This document shows positions 1 through 6,248 of a stretch of DNA of 25,400 nt, piece after piece. Position numbers and translations under genes: made by a program. The notes under the pieces were generated by a model that ran no database searches, was not told the DNA's origin, and saw only the letters and a program-made list of their open reading frames with translations. The DNA comes from a virus: positions 1-25,400 of the IMG/VR virus record IMGVR_UViG_3300027506_000017; one strand, written 5' to 3'. The first letter of the stretch is position 1; each line of letters opens with the position of its first letter.

Positions 1-1
1 T

Positions 2-73
2 ATCAACGCCGGCTCTGGGGTCTGGACGTGCTCCGCCAATTGGCGGACGCTGCGGGTTTACTCAATGAATTAA
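2..73 (+). CDS. 3' end of an upstream gene (partial, uncertain frame)
   Basis: An open frame enters from the left edge and stops at the TAA at 71-73, directly in front of the AAGGGG ribosome binding site of the next gene, which is the usual operon spacing. Only 23 residues are visible (ending VYSMN), so no family can be named. A second frame from base 1 is also open and would overlap the next gene by about 100 nt; that frame reads as a plausible helix (LDVLRQLADAAGLLNELRGL), so the choice is uncertain. The segment contains one copy of the recurrent palindrome at 32-47. Confidence 0.3.
   Translation: MNAGSGVWTCSANWRTLRVYSMN
32..47. repeat. recurrent palindrome, copy 1 (16 bp perfect)
   Basis: TCCGCCAATTGGCGGA is a perfect 16-bp palindrome lying 36 bp before the ATG at 84. 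The identical 16-mer occurs again at 21760-21775, and its 12-bp core CGCCAATTGGCG occurs at three more places (2459, 6399, 12146). Confidence 0.85.
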
Positions 74-83
74 GGGGTTTGAT

Positions 84-1454
84 ATGCTTGAATTGGCTTC
101 GATTTTGCTGGCGGTCGATGATGTGGAAGCGGTGCGGCTCGCGTGGGCAGCTGTCTTGCCGGCCGCGATCGATGGGGCGCCAGCTGATGGGGTGATTGAT
201 CCGGATTTATTCGATGAAAGCGGCGTTCGTTACGTTTCCTCTGAGCTGGTCAACCGTATTAATTCGCTGGTCGAATTAGTCGGCGAAGATCAGGTAGAGC
301 CAGCTGCTTACCGGCTTTGTCTGGCTGTCGATGATTTCGCACGCGTCTGGGTGGAATGGGCAGCTGCCGTGGCTGGAAGCTCCTCGGGGCAGTATACCTA
401 TCGATCGCGGCCCGACGCGGCGAGCTGCTGGGACTCTTGGCGTCGAGTCATGGAAGCGACAAAGCCGCGAACCTATCGTTTAGCGGAATCGATCGACGTG
501 CTGACGCGTGAACAAAATATCTCTCACAATCAAATCGCGTCAATATATGGCTGGGTGCGTCCTGACGGGTCGGCCGACATCGACAAGGTACTCGAAGAGA
601 TCGCGGCGCCAGGCAAGCACTACAACCCGACAACGTGGGTCAGCCCTGAGGTTGCGCGCCACGCAGCTGGTGACGCTCGCGAATGGGAAAGCCGGCGGGC
701 CGTCGATCTCGATCCGCGGTTCTTTGCTGCCGATCCTCGGAGCCGATCGGCGGCCGCAGCTGCTCCCGTGGTGCCGGCGATCGCACCGGAACCGATCCAC
801 GAATTACTTGCCATGGACGGTATGACGGTTGAGCAAGTGGCTCGAATGAAACAGCTAACCGTGGAAGAGGTTACGATCATACGACAGCAGCTGGCTCGGC
901 CGGCATCTCCCAGCGATCGAGTAGAGGCCGGCGCGTCACCGATCGACGCCCACACTGCTATCGATCGGGGTAGACCGGCGGTTCAATCCCTGACGGGCAC
1001 GCTTGCCGGCGATGTTATCGCGATCGCGGCGGAATCGCCCGAGATGTCAGCTGCGGAAATTGCGGGCAGGCTTTTGGATCGATGGCCAAGCGCATCGGTC
1101 GAGATTGTCGGAGCGATCGCGGACGCAGCACGAACCCCCACCCCCCACCAGCAGGGTACCCCCCCGAGCGAGGTACCCCCACCATCGGGGGGATCGGCCG
1201 ACCCAAAAATCAGCAGCGAGCCGGCGGCGGGTGGCGGGGGAACTGCTCTGAATCACATCCAATTTTTCGGAACTGATTTGGTTTCTCTTGAAAAGGCTTT
1301 GGTAAAATGCTCTAAGAAGGAGATTCTTGAAGCGGCAGTCACAATGCCTCTTGTCCCGCAGGTCGGCATAAGTCGGCGTAGCAAGTCGGCTTTAATTGAG
1401 GAGATGCTGTCAGCCGTCCGTCACAGTCCACAGGAGGCTTTAAATGAGCAGTAG
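84..1454 (+). CDS. unrecognised HTH-containing protein, GC-rich, with Pro/Gly linker and small C-terminal domain
   Basis: I do not recognise this 456-residue protein. The ATG at 84 follows a good AAGGGG site at 72-77. Two stretches look like helix-turn-helix elements: one around residues 135-160 (ISHNQIASIYGW) and one around 245-270 (MTVEQVARMKQLTVEEV). Residues about 350-388 are a Pro/Gly-rich linker coded by a C- and G-run tract at 1135-1235. The last 70 or so residues form a compact helical unit (SLEKALVKCSKKEILEA...SKSALIEEML) that resembles a SAP/HeH-like nucleic-acid-binding fold. Base composition is odd: GC-rich with very many CGATCG and CAGCTG sites up to about 1240, then AT-richer like the rest of the window, so the gene looks chimeric. 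Its place upstream of the terminase genes would fit a DNA-binding packaging or regulatory protein, but this is inference. Confidence 0.8.
   Translation: MLELASILLAVDDVEAVRLAWAAVLPAAIDGAPADGVIDPDLFDESGVRYVSSELVNRINSLVELVGEDQVEPAAYRLCLAVDDFARVWVEWAAAVAGSSSGQYTYRSRPDAASCWDSWRRVMEATKPRTYRLAESIDVLTREQNISHNQIASIYGWVRPDGSADIDKVLEEIAAPGKHYNPTTWVSPEVARHAAGDAREWESRRAVDLDPRFFAADPRSRSAAAAAPVVPAIAPEPIHELLAMDGMTVEQVARMKQLTVEEVTIIRQQLARPASPSDRVEAGASPIDAHTAIDRGRPAVQSLTGTLAGDVIAIAAESPEMSAAEIAGRLLDRWPSASVEIVGAIADAARTPTPHQQGTPPSEVPPPSGGSADPKISSEPAAGGGGTALNHIQFFGTDLVSLEKALVKCSKKEILEAAVTMPLVPQVGISRRSKSALIEEMLSAVRHSPQEALNEQ
777..1120. repeat. cluster of HIP1-type octamers GCGATCGC
   Basis: GCGATCGC occurs exactly at 777-784, 1020-1027 and 1113-1120. 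The core CGATCG occurs about ten times between 160 and 1120. GCGATCGC is the highly iterated palindrome (HIP1) of many cyanobacterial genomes. About 0.4 copies would be expected by chance in the whole 25.4-kb window. Confidence 0.7.
1135..1235. repeat. C/G-run low-complexity tract with repeated GGTACCCCC
   Basis: The tract holds several C runs, two copies of GGTACCCCC (at 1155 and 1172) and a GGGGGG run at 1187-1192 that can pair with CCCCC at 1176-1180 across a 6-nt loop. It codes for the Pro/Gly linker and sits at the composition boundary of the gene at 84-1454. Confidence 0.6.
1432..1437 (+). promoter_or_regulatory. ribosome binding site for the gene at 1444
   Basis: AGGAGG, 6 nt before the ATG at 1444, inside the 3' end of the preceding gene. 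It supports the 11-bp gene overlap. Confidence 0.8.
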
Positions 1455-1653
1455 ACGAATTACCGACCGCGATGCCCTTTTGATGCGTGTTATAGGCAAC
1501 CAGAGCCTTTACCCTCGCTTGTTTGCCAAGTACAGCTCTGACCAGATCGGCATGATGATGCGTCAAAGCAACGTACACTTGCTCCACGAGGCGGAGGAGT
1601 GGTGTGATGCCACGGAAAAGGCTTTACAGGAGCAGGAAGAGGCTGCCGAATGA
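1444..1653 (+). CDS. small hypothetical protein
   Basis: This encodes 69 residues (MSSRRITDRDALLMRV...ALQEQEEAAE) of no family I recognise. The start is fixed by a consensus AGGAGG site at 1432-1437, and the gene overlaps the 3' end of the 84-1454 gene by 11 bp, so the two are probably translationally coupled. The protein is predicted to be mostly helical, charged, with an acidic C-terminal helix (HEAEEWCDATEKALQEQEEAAE) that could form a coiled coil. There is no signal peptide or membrane segment. The overlap suggests a shared role with its upstream neighbour, but nothing in the sequence says which. Confidence 0.75.
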   Translation: MSSRRITDRDALLMRVIGNQSLYPRLFAKYSSDQIGMMMRQSNVHLLHEAEEWCDATEKALQEQEEAAE

Positions 1654-1669
1654 TCCGCCAGATGGCGGA
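1654..1669. repeat. near-palindrome related to the recurrent palindrome
   Basis: TCCGCCA-GA-TGGCGGA has the same outer arms as TCCGCCAATTGGCGGA but a different central dinucleotide context. It begins directly after the stop codon of the 1444-1653 gene. Confidence 0.6.
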
Positions 1670-1676
1670 AACTGCT

Positions 1677-1706
1677 TGCCTGGTAAAAATGGATTTCTCC
1701 CAGGCA
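1677..1706 (+). terminator. possible hairpin (7-bp stem), weak terminator candidate
   Basis: TGCCTGG at 1677-1683 can pair with CCAGGCA at 1700-1706 across a 16-nt loop. It lies in the 113-bp gap between two genes, but no T run follows the stem immediately (the nearest, TTTTTT, is at about 1731), so a Rho-independent terminator is only a possibility. Confidence 0.3.
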
Positions 1707-1766
1707 GGTTTAATTCGGCTTTCCCATATATTTTTTGTAAATTTCGGCGTTTAAATTGGGTTTCAA

Positions 1767-2207
1767 ATGAAAAATCGTTGCTATCCGGTTTTGCCGAGTG
1801 CGTTAAGTCGGCATGAGCTAGGCGTTCTTGACGGCGACACGTTAGATTTGCAAATTTCGGTTGGCCTTGGCGTGTTTGTGGAGCGTCGCGTGCGTCTTTT
1901 GGGCGTTAATTGCCCAGAGGTCCGCCGCAAGGCTACGGCCAAGGAGGGCAGTCGTTTCAAAAAGCTTACTTATGCGTTTGTGCATTACGCTGTAGAGGAG
2001 GAAACTCAGCGTTTGGAGGTCAATACTGGCGATCGTGAGCGTCACGACAGTTTTGGTCGGCTTTTAGGTGATGTTTTTCGTGTGTTTTTAGACGCCGACG
2101 GTTATGTTTTAAGCAAGGAATCGCTTTCAAAGTTTCTTTTAAAGAGCGGTGCTCCGGTTTATATCGGCGTTTCGGCCGATGACAAGCTTATGCAACACGG
2201 CCGATGA
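1767..2207 (+). CDS. staphylococcal nuclease (thermonuclease) homologue
   Basis: This 146-residue protein has the SNase fold of calcium-dependent phosphodiesterases that cut DNA and RNA. Visible landmarks are DGDT at 22-25 (D24 matches Ca-ligand D21 of staphylococcal nuclease), R43 and E51 within RRVRLLGVNCPE (matching catalytic R35 and E43), and R98 within SFGRLLGDV (matching R87). D40 and T41 of the model enzyme are replaced by N48 and C49, and about five extra residues lie between D24 and R43. There is no signal peptide, so it probably acts inside the cell, perhaps in host DNA breakdown or DNA processing. The ATG at 1767 has no clear Shine-Dalgarno site. The stop overlaps a possible ATG at 2204. 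The gene is rich in T-ending codons compared with its neighbours, a mild sign of separate origin. Confidence 0.85.
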   Translation: MKNRCYPVLPSALSRHELGVLDGDTLDLQISVGLGVFVERRVRLLGVNCPEVRRKATAKEGSRFKKLTYAFVHYAVEEETQRLEVNTGDRERHDSFGRLLGDVFRVFLDADGYVLSKESLSKFLLKSGAPVYIGVSADDKLMQHGR

Positions 2208-2222
2208 CCAAGGGAGTCACTT

Positions 2223-2253
2223 TGACACGTTTGGTCATTGACCTAACGTGTCA
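2223..2253. promoter_or_regulatory. 31-bp interrupted palindrome upstream of the small terminase
   Basis: Arms TGACACGTT (2223-2231) and AACGTGTCA (2245-2253) enclose an inner pair GGTCA (2233-2237) and TGACC (2239-2243), with single unpaired bases at 2232, 2238 and 2244. All 14 paired positions match. It ends just before the AAAGGAGG site that precedes the GTG at 2267, so it could be an operator, or an RNA hairpin that controls access to that site. No T run follows, which speaks against a terminator. Confidence 0.65.
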
Positions 2254-2256
2254 CAA

Positions 2257-2262
2257 AGGAGG
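2257..2262 (+). promoter_or_regulatory. ribosome binding site deciding a GTG start
   Basis: AGGAGG at 2257-2262 (within AAAGGAGGG) lies 4 nt before the in-frame GTG at 2267. The alternative ATG at 2204 has no such site. Confidence 0.65.
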
Positions 2263-2266
2263 GATT

Positions 2267-2866
2267 GTGGGTGCAAATACGGTTTTGGACATTTACAAGC
2301 GTAGAGATTTGGTGCGCCGGCTTTACATTCAGGGCAATCCGTTGTCCTCAATTGCAAAAATAATCGGCGCGCCTCTGTCAAACGTGAAAGAGGATGTGCA
2401 ATTCATACAGGCTGCTTGGCGTGAAGCTGGGGAAGTTGAGTGGAGTGAGCATGTTTCCCGCCAATTGGCGAGATTGGACATGCTGGAGCAGCAGGCTTGG
2501 TCGGCATGGGAAAGTAGCCAGTGCGAGGAAAATCAGGAGGTTCTTGATTTCAAGGATATGACTTCAGCTGGCCGAAAGGCTGTAAAAACGGCTTTGGGTA
2601 AGGGCGGTGCAGTCAGTGCGACCTTTAATTGGACCGTGAAGAAGAGTAGGAATCGGGGAAATGCTCAATTTCTTAACGTAATTTTGAGCGTAATTCGCGA
2701 GCGGAGCAAACTTCTCGGCCTTGACAAGATTAACACTGATGACGGTGCTGTGGATGACGTTCCAATCATTGCCGTGGTTGCAACAAGTTCGGATGACATT
2801 GATCAAATGCAGGACGCTCAATCATTTTTGGCTATAAACGCTGTGAAGGGGGACGGGGAGGGGTAG
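2267..2866 (+). CDS. terS: probable terminase small subunit
   Basis: The small terminase recognises phage DNA and loads the large subunit for packaging. This protein (199 residues from the GTG at 2267) begins with a helix-turn-helix region, about residues 8-45 (DIYKRRDLVRRLYIQGNPLSSIAKIIGA). It continues with a helical segment LARLDMLEQQAWSAWESS and ends with LNVILSVIRERSKLLGLDK, a pattern typical of phage small terminases of the type HTH, 'L..AW..W..S', 'ER.KLLGLD'. I chose GTG 2267 because a consensus AGGAGG precedes it; an ATG at 2204 in the same frame overlaps the previous stop as ATGA but lacks a site, and would add 21 residues encoded by the palindrome. The large subunit lies one gene downstream, which supports the call. 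Confidence 0.7.
   Translation: MGANTVLDIYKRRDLVRRLYIQGNPLSSIAKIIGAPLSNVKEDVQFIQAAWREAGEVEWSEHVSRQLARLDMLEQQAWSAWESSQCEENQEVLDFKDMTSAGRKAVKTALGKGGAVSATFNWTVKKSRNRGNAQFLNVILSVIRERSKLLGLDKINTDDGAVDDVPIIAVVATSSDDIDQMQDAQSFLAINAVKGDGEG
2459..2470. repeat. recurrent palindrome, copy 2 (12-bp core)
   Basis: CGCCAATTGGCG, here read as R-Q-L-A within the small terminase gene. Confidence 0.8.
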
Positions 2867-2915
2867 CGCAGCCTCTTCCATATGTATCGCAACTCGCCTG
2901 AAACGTCGGCATGGG

Positions 2916-2951
2916 TACTGTAATATGCCGTCACTTTTCTACTGTAATATG
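2916..2951. repeat. 12-bp direct repeat TACTGTAATATG, two copies 24 bp apart
   Basis: Exact copies lie at 2916-2927 and 2940-2951, in the 107-bp gap before the glycosyltransferase gene. They may be tandem binding sites or promoter -10 elements; neither ATG within them has a ribosome binding site. Confidence 0.7.
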
Positions 2952-2965
2952 TGGCTCGTTTTTTT

Positions 2966-2970
2966 AAGGA
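2966..2970 (+). promoter_or_regulatory. ribosome binding site deciding the start at 2976
   Basis: AAGGA lies 5 nt before the ATG at 2976. The in-frame ATGs at 2925 and 2949 have no such site. Confidence 0.6.
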
Positions 2971-2975
2971 ACATG

Positions 2976-3971
2976 ATGAAAGTAGCAGTTCAAAAACCAA
3001 TTATGGGGGGTGCCTTTAAGTTTATTCTTTATGGCATTATCAATGCACTAGAGGCTGCGGGCGTAACGGTTGTTACCACGCAGCATATTGATCTAAAAGA
3101 GTCGGACGGGATCGAGCTTTACATCGGTTCGCTGTCGCATTCAAGATTACAGCTGTTCGGCGAGGATATGTCGCTTTTTCGGCGGTTGCCTGGCTGTCGA
3201 TATGCACTGCATGCCCAGCCGTTTGTCGATAAACTTGACGATTTGAAGGGAATTGAGGGCCGGCCGAGCCTTGATCCGACAAATCTTGACCGAAAAATGG
3301 CTGCCATTGTCAATCCGGAGGTGATTTGGGGCTACGGATGGGATATTCACGCAGATTTGTGGAGCAAATGGGACAGAAAGTGGCAAAGTTTTATGCCAGC
3401 GGGCGATTCGGTCGCATATTATGACCAGCAGAAAGGTCGCAGAAACGATGTTGTGTTTCTGGGAGGCGATTGGCCCTACAAACGGCCGGCGATCAACGCA
3501 ATTCTTAGTCGGCTTACATCAATTGACCCAGATGTAAAGTTATCGGCAGCTGGGTGGGGCCGAAGCAAGACTATTCCATTTGGTCAGGGCAATACCTACC
3601 TTAATTCGGGCCGAGTCGGCTTTTGTCCTAGCGAACCGCACACGCAACTGCTTGGAATTGACGTTCCAGAGCGTGTTTTTAAGCTTCCGCTAGCTGGAGT
3701 GGCCGCTGTGCATGACAAAGTGCCGTTTTTAGGGCAAATGATGCCCAGTGTGCCGATCGGAAGCGATGGAATTGCCGTTGCAGAGCTGTGTTTTAACCTT
3801 TTAGAGCACGAAATGAACCGTTTAGCTGTCCAAATTGCCCAAAAACAATGGGTTTTGCAGCATCATACGTACTTTTGTAGGCTAAAATCGCTGGCTGAGG
3901 CTCTAGAAATGCCTGTTTTAGCCCAAAAATTGGCCGAAAAAATACCAAATTTGACTGAATCTGGAGTGTAA
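2976..3971 (+). CDS. CgeB-like glycosyltransferase
   Basis: This is a 331-residue, probably GT-B fold glycosyltransferase that would move a sugar from a nucleotide-sugar to an unknown acceptor. The start MKVAVQKP opens the first Rossmann-like strand. The C-terminal half shows the CgeB / Glyco_trans_1_2 pattern: a strand with VVFLGGDWPYKRP at about 158-170, then a conserved segment at about 211-246 (VGFCPSEPHTQLLGIDVPERVF then KLPLAGVAAVHD). In that family this segment carries the nucleotide-sugar-binding 'P.R.FE..A.G' element; here the acidic residue after F is K. The ATG at 2976 has AAGGA at the right distance; ATG 2973, 2949 and 2925 are less likely. It stops directly against the large terminase ATG. 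A glycosyltransferase between the terminase genes is unusual; it might decorate virion proteins, modified bases or the host surface. Confidence 0.75.
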   Translation: MKVAVQKPIMGGAFKFILYGIINALEAAGVTVVTTQHIDLKESDGIELYIGSLSHSRLQLFGEDMSLFRRLPGCRYALHAQPFVDKLDDLKGIEGRPSLDPTNLDRKMAAIVNPEVIWGYGWDIHADLWSKWDRKWQSFMPAGDSVAYYDQQKGRRNDVVFLGGDWPYKRPAINAILSRLTSIDPDVKLSAAGWGRSKTIPFGQGNTYLNSGRVGFCPSEPHTQLLGIDVPERVFKLPLAGVAAVHDKVPFLGQMMPSVPIGSDGIAVAELCFNLLEHEMNRLAVQIAQKQWVLQHHTYFCRLKSLAEALEMPVLAQKLAEKIPNLTESGV

Positions 3972-5492
3972 ATGCACTCAAAAACGACAAAAAAGGTGCG
4001 TTCTTTGCTGCTTCATCAGAAGCAGGCGGACTTTGTAAGCAGTTCTGCCAACATTAGTGCCCTTTTAGGCGGCCGTGGAGTGGGAAAAACCTTTTCTGGA
4101 GCCGTGAAAATCCTCACTCAGGCCAAAAATGGCGAGCCTTGGATGAGTGTCAGCCCAGATTCCGGCATTATTTTGGACACGACGCTGCCAACGTTCATTG
4201 AAATATGCCGACATTACAAGAAATTGATCAGGTACGTCCGCAGTCCGTATGCTCGGGTTTGGTTTAAAACGCAGGATGGGGGCGAGGCCAACCTGATTAT
4301 GCGATCCGGCGAGGCGCCGGAAAAGCTCAGGGGTCCAAATAAGGCTGGATTGTGGCTTGACGAAGCTTCGATCATGAGCCGAGACGTTTTTGACATCGGC
4401 ATTGCTACGTTGAGGATAAAAAACGCTGCAAATCAGGTGTTTTTGACAATGACACCCCGCGGTATCCACCATTGGACGTTCAGTCTTTTTTACCAGCTGG
4501 TGGATGAGTACGAGCAATTGCAGATCGATCCGGCGAGGCTAGTGCAAATTTCCGGACAAACCTACATGACGCGCGACAACACAGAGATCATTCGCGCAGC
4601 AAGCTATGAAAACCCGTTTTTGCCCGATGGGTACGCCGACCGATTGCGTGCCGAGTATTCCGAGGAGTTTGCCCAGCAGGAGATCGAGGGAAACTTTATC
4701 GATCTTTCAGGGCTTATGTTTAATCGATCAGATTTCCAATTCATTGACGCCATTCAGGTGCCAAGACTTGGAACTCGGGTGCGGTACTGGGATCAGGCGA
4801 GCACGCCAGGCAGTGGAGACTTTTCAGTCGGCTTGTTGATGTGCAGAGACGCGTCCGGAAGATTTATCATTGAATCGATTGTTCGGGGGCAGTGGTCAGC
4901 AAAGGAGCGTCGTGACATCATGAAACGCACAGCTGCCGTGGATGCCGAAAAATACAACAATGAGGTCGTAATTTACGTCGAGCAAGAGCCAGGCAGTGGT
5001 GGAAAAGAGCAGATGGATCAAAACGTTACATGGCTAGCGGGGTACCCCGTTTACAGAGACAAAGTAGCCGGATCGGGAAAGCGAAAGGTTCAAGGCGTTA
5101 TGCTGCCCAATCAAGCCAAAGTTGTCCGCGCCCAGCCACTATCCGCAATGGCGGAAAATGAAAACATTTATTTGGTTAGGGGCAAATGGAACGAACGCTT
5201 TCTTGGCGAATTGTCGTCATTTCCAGAAAGCAGGCACGACGACCAAGTTGATGCCGCGTCAGGAGCATTCAATAAACTTGCCCAGCGATCGAGCAGCAGG
5301 GTTTCTCCGGAATTGCAAAAGGTCAATCAATTGCAAAGTCATGCCGCTAGAATCTTGCAAATGGCGGAGGACAGCCGGCTGCAACAACTAAGTGAGCTGG
5401 GCAATGCGGCAAAAAACAAACCAGCCAATTCGCCCGAGCGGTTGAAACGGGGGTTAGATGATAGTGCAAGAGGAGGTTCGCATGTTGTTTGA
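3972..5492 (+). CDS. terL: phage terminase large subunit
   Basis: This 506-residue protein is the packaging motor: an ATPase that drives DNA into the prohead and a nuclease that cuts genome ends. The ATPase domain shows Walker A GGRGVGKT at 33-40, Walker B LWLDEAS with D130 and E131, and coupling motif LTMTPRG at 158-164. The RNase H-like nuclease domain has its acidic residues in place: D274 (YWDQAS), E337 (YVEQEPGSGG) and D423/D424/D427 (SRHDDQVDA). The length is normal for the family and all key residues are present, so the protein should be active. The ATG directly follows the TAA of the glycosyltransferase, and the 3' end overlaps the next gene by 11 bp. The tail after about residue 445 is a Gln/Leu-rich helix, possibly for portal contact. 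Confidence 0.95.
   Translation: MHSKTTKKVRSLLLHQKQADFVSSSANISALLGGRGVGKTFSGAVKILTQAKNGEPWMSVSPDSGIILDTTLPTFIEICRHYKKLIRYVRSPYARVWFKTQDGGEANLIMRSGEAPEKLRGPNKAGLWLDEASIMSRDVFDIGIATLRIKNAANQVFLTMTPRGIHHWTFSLFYQLVDEYEQLQIDPARLVQISGQTYMTRDNTEIIRAASYENPFLPDGYADRLRAEYSEEFAQQEIEGNFIDLSGLMFNRSDFQFIDAIQVPRLGTRVRYWDQASTPGSGDFSVGLLMCRDASGRFIIESIVRGQWSAKERRDIMKRTAAVDAEKYNNEVVIYVEQEPGSGGKEQMDQNVTWLAGYPVYRDKVAGSGKRKVQGVMLPNQAKVVRAQPLSAMAENENIYLVRGKWNERFLGELSSFPESRHDDQVDAASGAFNKLAQRSSSRVSPELQKVNQLQSHAARILQMAEDSRLQQLSELGNAAKNKPANSPERLKRGLDDSARGGSHVV
5471..5476 (+). promoter_or_regulatory. ribosome binding site deciding the start at 5482
   Basis: AGGAGG lies 5 nt before the ATG at 5482, inside the end of the large terminase gene. 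It favours ATG 5482 over the in-frame ATG at 5458. Confidence 0.8.
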
Positions 5493-5712
5493 CAGCCTGT
5501 ATATTGTCCAAGTGGTAATTGCAGAGGGCGAATTCAACGGATTTGGGTTGCCGGTAAAGGGGTATTACTTAGAAGTCCTTTGCTGTTCGCATTTTACACG
5601 AGGATGGCTGTTTGCTGAGTGCGATCCCGATAAACTTGAAATACCAATTGGGTATTGGGACATGGAATTACTAGCGTCACTGCCAACCGAAGCAGTTCAA
5701 AATCCATTATAA
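5482..5712 (+). CDS. small hypothetical protein
   Basis: A 76-residue protein (MLFDSLYIVQVVIAEGEFNGFGLP...AVQNPL) that I do not recognise. The start is set by a consensus AGGAGG at 5471-5476; an ATG 24 bp upstream lacks a site. It overlaps the end of the large terminase by 11 bp, which implies coupled translation. The N-terminal half is hydrophobic and likely beta-strand rich (LYIVQVVIAEG, YYLEVLCCSH), without a convincing membrane helix or signal peptide. Two adjacent cysteines are present. Context suggests an accessory packaging or head protein, but nothing specific can be claimed. Confidence 0.7.
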   Translation: MLFDSLYIVQVVIAEGEFNGFGLPVKGYYLEVLCCSHFTRGWLFAECDPDKLEIPIGYWDMELLASLPTEAVQNPL

Positions 5713-5722
5713 GGAACACAAA

Positions 5723-6124
5723 ATGGTTGAGTTTTTAGAGTCACCGAAGACCGTAATTGACACTCCGATGGGATTAATTACGAAAGAGGACGCCAGCAGA
5801 TTGCAATTTACGTTGGCTACATACGAATATGTCATTGAACGCGGCCAGAAGGGTGGCGGCATGTACTACACGATGATCATTCTGAGCAACTTAGATGAGG
5901 CCATTGTGGGCATTCACGAATCAAACATTCTGCCTCCGGTCGTGATTTATTGCAGCGAACTAATATGGCAAAAGCTAGAAAAGGACGGAATGCCGGCAGA
6001 GGACGTTCGTGAATACTTTGAATTTAACATTATTGGAGCACACATGGGCGCGCAAACTCCGCGCTTTGTTTCAATGTACGGCGATGAGGAAACCGGCGAG
6101 GATATGTGGCAATTTGACAAATAG
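5723..6124 (+). CDS. hypothetical protein
   Basis: A 133-residue acidic protein (MVEFLESPKTVIDTPMG...EDMWQFDK) of no family I can name. The ATG follows AAGGA with normal spacing, 10 bp after the previous stop, so it belongs to the same transcription unit as the terminase. The middle contains alternating strand-like hydrophobic segments (YYTMIILSNL, PPVVIYCSELIW), and the C-terminus is strongly acidic. No membrane segment or catalytic motif is evident. It sits between the terminase and the KTSC-domain protein, ahead of the portal. Confidence 0.75.
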   Translation: MVEFLESPKTVIDTPMGLITKEDASRLQFTLATYEYVIERGQKGGGMYYTMIILSNLDEAIVGIHESNILPPVVIYCSELIWQKLEKDGMPAEDVREYFEFNIIGAHMGAQTPRFVSMYGDEETGEDMWQFDK

Positions 6125-6164
6125 TATTCAAATACCTCATTTTTACCTGACCCTGTAGTTTTTT

Positions 6165-6248
6165 ATGGCAAAAACGAGCGTGCAGGGGTACGATTCGGTG
6201 ATCCAATTCTTTTTGTGTGAAAAGCAATATGCCAAGCGACAGTTTTAA
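6165..6248 (+). CDS. possible 27-residue micro-ORF
   Basis: ATG at 6165 opens MAKTSVQGYDSVIQFFLCEK and stops with TAA at 6246-6248, in a frame different from the following gene and overlapping its start by 20 bp. The peptide reads plausibly, but there is no ribosome binding site, so this may be chance. Confidence 0.2.
   Translation: MAKTSVQGYDSVIQFFLCEKQYAKRQF

Noticed and set aside
1604-1816. 70-codon + strand frame spanning the gap before the nuclease gene
   Set aside because: It overlaps two better-supported genes, covers the inverted repeats, has no ribosome binding site and has an irregular, Arg/Pro/Asn-rich composition.
4065-4517. 150-codon minus-strand frame
   Set aside because: It lies wholly opposite the large terminase, whose motifs are complete; no binding site or domain is seen.
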